A DNA stretch of 7,983 bases from JASFQI01 sp050115555 (GTDB lineage Bacteria > Desulfobacterota > DSM-4660 > Desulfatiglandales > HGW-15): contig JASFQI010000229.1 of the NCBI GenBank assembly GCA_050115555.1, positions 1-7,983 on the forward strand, read 5' to 3'. The notes beneath the pieces are model-generated. The model made no database searches. It was not told the DNA's origin and worked only from the letters and a program-made list of their open reading frames with translations. Positions 6,783-7,983 of this stretch are shown one piece after another. The position numbers were made by a program, and so were the translations under genes. The stretch's first letter is position 1. Each line of letters begins with the position of its first letter.

Positions 6783-6831
6783 GTCAAGGGTCGAGGATCG
6801 AGGTTCAAGGCCAGAGGAAAATGGATAATGG
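6783..6831 (+). repeat. Degenerate 7-base-period tandem array (G-rich on plus strand)
   Basis: Seven consecutive heptads each end in GG in strict phase. The first four fit NTCRAGG (for example GTCAAGG, ATCGAGG). The fifth is CCAGAGG and the last two fit AWAATGG loosely (AAAATGG, ATAATGG). The array lies in the intergenic region between ubiX and the FAD subunit gene. It resembles in kind the short tandem heptanucleotide repeats (STRR) described from cyanobacteria, but the unit sequence here was not matched to any database. Confidence 0.65.
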
Positions 6832-6880
6832 GAAGGTACAATACCCGAGGGCCGAAAGACTATGATGCCCGTCATATTTC

Positions 6881-6921
6881 CCTTATCCTTACCCCTTAAC
6901 CCTTACCCCTTAATCCTTCAT
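6881..6921 (-). repeat. Degenerate 7-base-period tandem array overlapping the 3' end of ubiX
   Basis: On the plus strand one 6-base unit is followed by five 7-base units of the form CCTTAMY (the last is CCTTCAT). On the minus strand this is an NNTAAGG-type repeat, so the G-rich strand is opposite to that of the array at 6783-6831. Units from 6896 on lie inside the ubiX reading frame and encode its end, including the TAA stop. Confidence 0.7.
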
Positions 6922-7504
6922 CCTGTTCTTTCCCTTCTCCCCAGCGTTTGAAGAGATGGTGCTCGATGCCGAGGAAGTCGAACACCTTTCCAATGGTCTG
7001 GTCCAGAATGTCCTCGATGGTGCGGGGGGCGTGATAAAAGGATGGGACGGGGGGCAGGATGTGGGCTCCAAGGTCGGCCGCATCCGTCATGAGACGAAGA
7101 TGCCCCTTGTGGAGCGGTGTTTCCCTCACCAGCAGAACGAGCTTGCGTTTCTCCTTCAAGGTCACGTCTGCGGCCCGAATCAGTAGATTCGTGGTGAAGG
7201 AGTTGGCAATACCGGAAAGTGTCTTGACGGTGCACGGAGCCACCACCATGCCCTCCGTGAGAAAGGACCCGCTTGCCAGGGCCGCACCCACGTCCCGGTT
7301 ATCATACGTGGCCGTGGCCATGGCGGTCACCTCGTCCGCGGCATAGGACGTCTCGATCTCGATGTTTTTCCTTCCGGCCTCGGAGAGAATCAGGTGTGTC
7401 TCCACATCCGTCTCACGGAGGTGATGGAGAAGTCTCACGCCATAAATGACGCCGTTGGCGCCGGCAATGCCGATCACGAGTCGCTTCTTTACTCCAGTGC
7501 TCAC
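6896..7504 (-). CDS. ubiX: UbiX-type flavin prenyltransferase
   Basis: This gene encodes a 202-residue UbiX/Pad1-family protein. UbiX joins a dimethylallyl group to FMN, giving the prenylated FMN cofactor of UbiD-type (de)carboxylases. The N-terminal Rossmann motif is GIAGANGVIYG, with Asn17 where GASG is usual. Further family blocks are S41 (LSEAG), APC at 89-91, RAADVTLKE (R110, K117), RETPLHKGHL (R127, E128), PPVPSFYHAP (Y157) and the C-terminal GIEHHLFKRW. GTG 7504 is preferred because AGGAG lies 5 bases upstream. An in-frame GTG at 7510 overlaps that site, and the ATG at 7506 is out of frame and meets a stop at once. The last eight residues and the stop are encoded by the heptad repeat, after the conserved KRW end. 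No ubiD is in the window. The gene lies 96 bases downstream of the Tm-1-like gene on the same strand. Confidence 0.93.
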   Translation of the reverse strand: MSTGVKKRLVIGIAGANGVIYGVRLLHHLRETDVETHLILSEAGRKNIEIETSYAADEVTAMATATYDNRDVGAALASGSFLTEGMVVAPCTVKTLSGIANSFTTNLLIRAADVTLKEKRKLVLLVRETPLHKGHLRLMTDAADLGAHILPPVPSFYHAPRTIEDILDQTIGKVFDFLGIEHHLFKRWGEGKEQDEGLRGKG

Positions 7505-7509
7505 ATTCA

Positions 7510-7514
7510 CTCCT
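7510..7514 (-). promoter_or_regulatory. Ribosome binding site deciding the ubiX GTG start
   Basis: AGGAG on the minus strand ends 5 bases before GTG 7504. A longer reading starting at GTG 7510 would begin inside this site. Confidence 0.65.
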
Positions 7515-7600
7515 GGATTCCGTTTTGAGTGTCTTCTCTCTCCCTGCCCTTTGTGCCTTTCCGCATTGGCAAGGAATCAGCCGGGGATTCATCGAGATCT

Positions 7601-7983
7601 CTACGACTCCCTGAGCACCTCCAACGTGGCCTTCACAACGGCCTTCGCAAACGCCGGTTCCTCCATGTTCGCGTCCACCTCGAGCACCGGAATGCCGGGA
7701 TTCAGAAGCTTCGAAAGCTCCTGCACAAAAGCCGAGTCCTCCTCCGGGTCGTGCGTGGCATTGCCCGGGGCATCCACGGAAGACCAGCCCTTGACCGGGA
7801 TAACCATTTTTACAGGGCCTGTGGCCTTGTTGAGTTTCTTGGCAAACTCCCCTGCCACCTCGATAAGCTCATCGGGGCTGTGGCGGATCCAGGTCCGGTG
7901 CTTGTCCAGATCGTACTTCCGCCGCTCCGCGTATTCGGGCTTGTACTTCCGCTTCGCAGGGGTCATGTGATTCACACTGCATG
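7601..7983 (-). CDS. Tm-1-like (UPF0261) protein, C-terminal fragment
   Basis: About 127 residues of the C-terminal domain of the Tm-1-like/UPF0261 family are visible, and the gene runs off the right edge. The block GPVKMVIPVKGWSSVDAPG, then HDPEEDSAF and the closing VLEVDANMEEPAFAKAV, match the family pattern of a PxKGxSxxDxxG loop followed by DPExD and an EVDAHxNDPxFA-like end. A GTG at 7975 could be read as a start. However, the frame continues open through the last complete codons (Cys, Ser) to the edge, and the fragment is only a third of the roughly 400-residue family length, so the gene is taken as partial. The plant member Tm-1 is a tomato mosaic virus resistance factor with an ATP-binding N-terminal domain. 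The role of the bacterial members is not established. Its place ahead of ubiX on the same strand suggests cotranscription. Confidence 0.85.
   Translation of the reverse strand, partial: CSVNHMTPAKRKYKPEYAERRKYDLDKHRTWIRHSPDELIEVAGEFAKKLNKATGPVKMVIPVKGWSSVDAPGNATHDPEEDSAFVQELSKLLNPGIPVLEVDANMEEPAFAKAVVKATLEVLRES

Noticed and set aside
6861..6876. TATGA/TCATA inverted repeat as an operator for the hydroxylase operon
   Set aside because: The arms are only 5 bases with a 6-base loop, and no promoter could be identified next to it.
7574..7590. Small hairpin GAATC/GATTC downstream of the Tm-1-like gene as an intrinsic terminator
   Set aside because: The stem is only 5 bp with a 7-base loop and no T-run follows on the minus strand.
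7601..7975. A complete 124-residue protein starting at GTG 7975
   Set aside because: The sequence matches only the C-terminal domain of the Tm-1-like family and the frame remains open to the window edge, so it is a truncated larger gene rather than a small one.

Overview
This GC-rich window carries two convergent gene clusters that meet tail to tail at position 2912-2915. The suggested host is an anaerobic bacterium, possibly of the Desulfobacterota (former Deltaproteobacteria). This is an inference from the bacterial Mvh-type hydrogenase, the TusA-like sulfur carrier, the molybdenum hydroxylase and the base composition. There is no rRNA or other lineage marker to prove it. No tRNA, rRNA, CRISPR array, transposase or phage gene was seen.

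Plus strand, 1-2915: the 3' end of mvhD, then mvhG and mvhA, overlapping by 4 bases at each junction (ATGA and GTGA). After an 83-base gap comes a small tusA-family gene. MvhD/G/A form a group 3c [NiFe] hydrogenase, which normally feeds H2 electrons through MvhD into an HdrA-type flavin-bifurcating disulfide reductase complex. hdr genes would be expected just left of the window but are not visible.

Minus strand, 7983-2912, read right to left: the 3' part of a Tm-1-like (UPF0261) gene, ubiX (flavin prenyltransferase), then an FAD subunit, a [2Fe-2S] subunit and a molybdopterin subunit of a xanthine dehydrogenase/CO dehydrogenase-family hydroxylase. The order of these three is M-S-L. They form a complete three-subunit enzyme passing electrons Mo -> 2x[2Fe-2S] -> FAD. 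The active-site loop rules out canonical aerobic CO dehydrogenase. The FAD subunit lacks the cysteine-rich insertion of 4-hydroxybenzoyl-CoA reductase. The substrate is therefore unknown. The nearby ubiX suggests a link to a prenylated-FMN-dependent (de)carboxylase elsewhere, perhaps in aromatic or heterocyclic acid metabolism.

The most unusual non-coding structure lies between ubiX and the FAD subunit (6752-6895 and into ubiX). Two degenerate 7-base-period repeat arrays lie in opposite orientation. One supplies the ubiX stop codon and its last eight residues. A second structure is a GNRA-capped hairpin just upstream of the ribosome binding site of the molybdopterin subunit. No proven new system is visible. 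The best candidates for follow-up are the uncharacterised Mo-hydroxylase/ubiX/Tm-1 locus and the heptad arrays.
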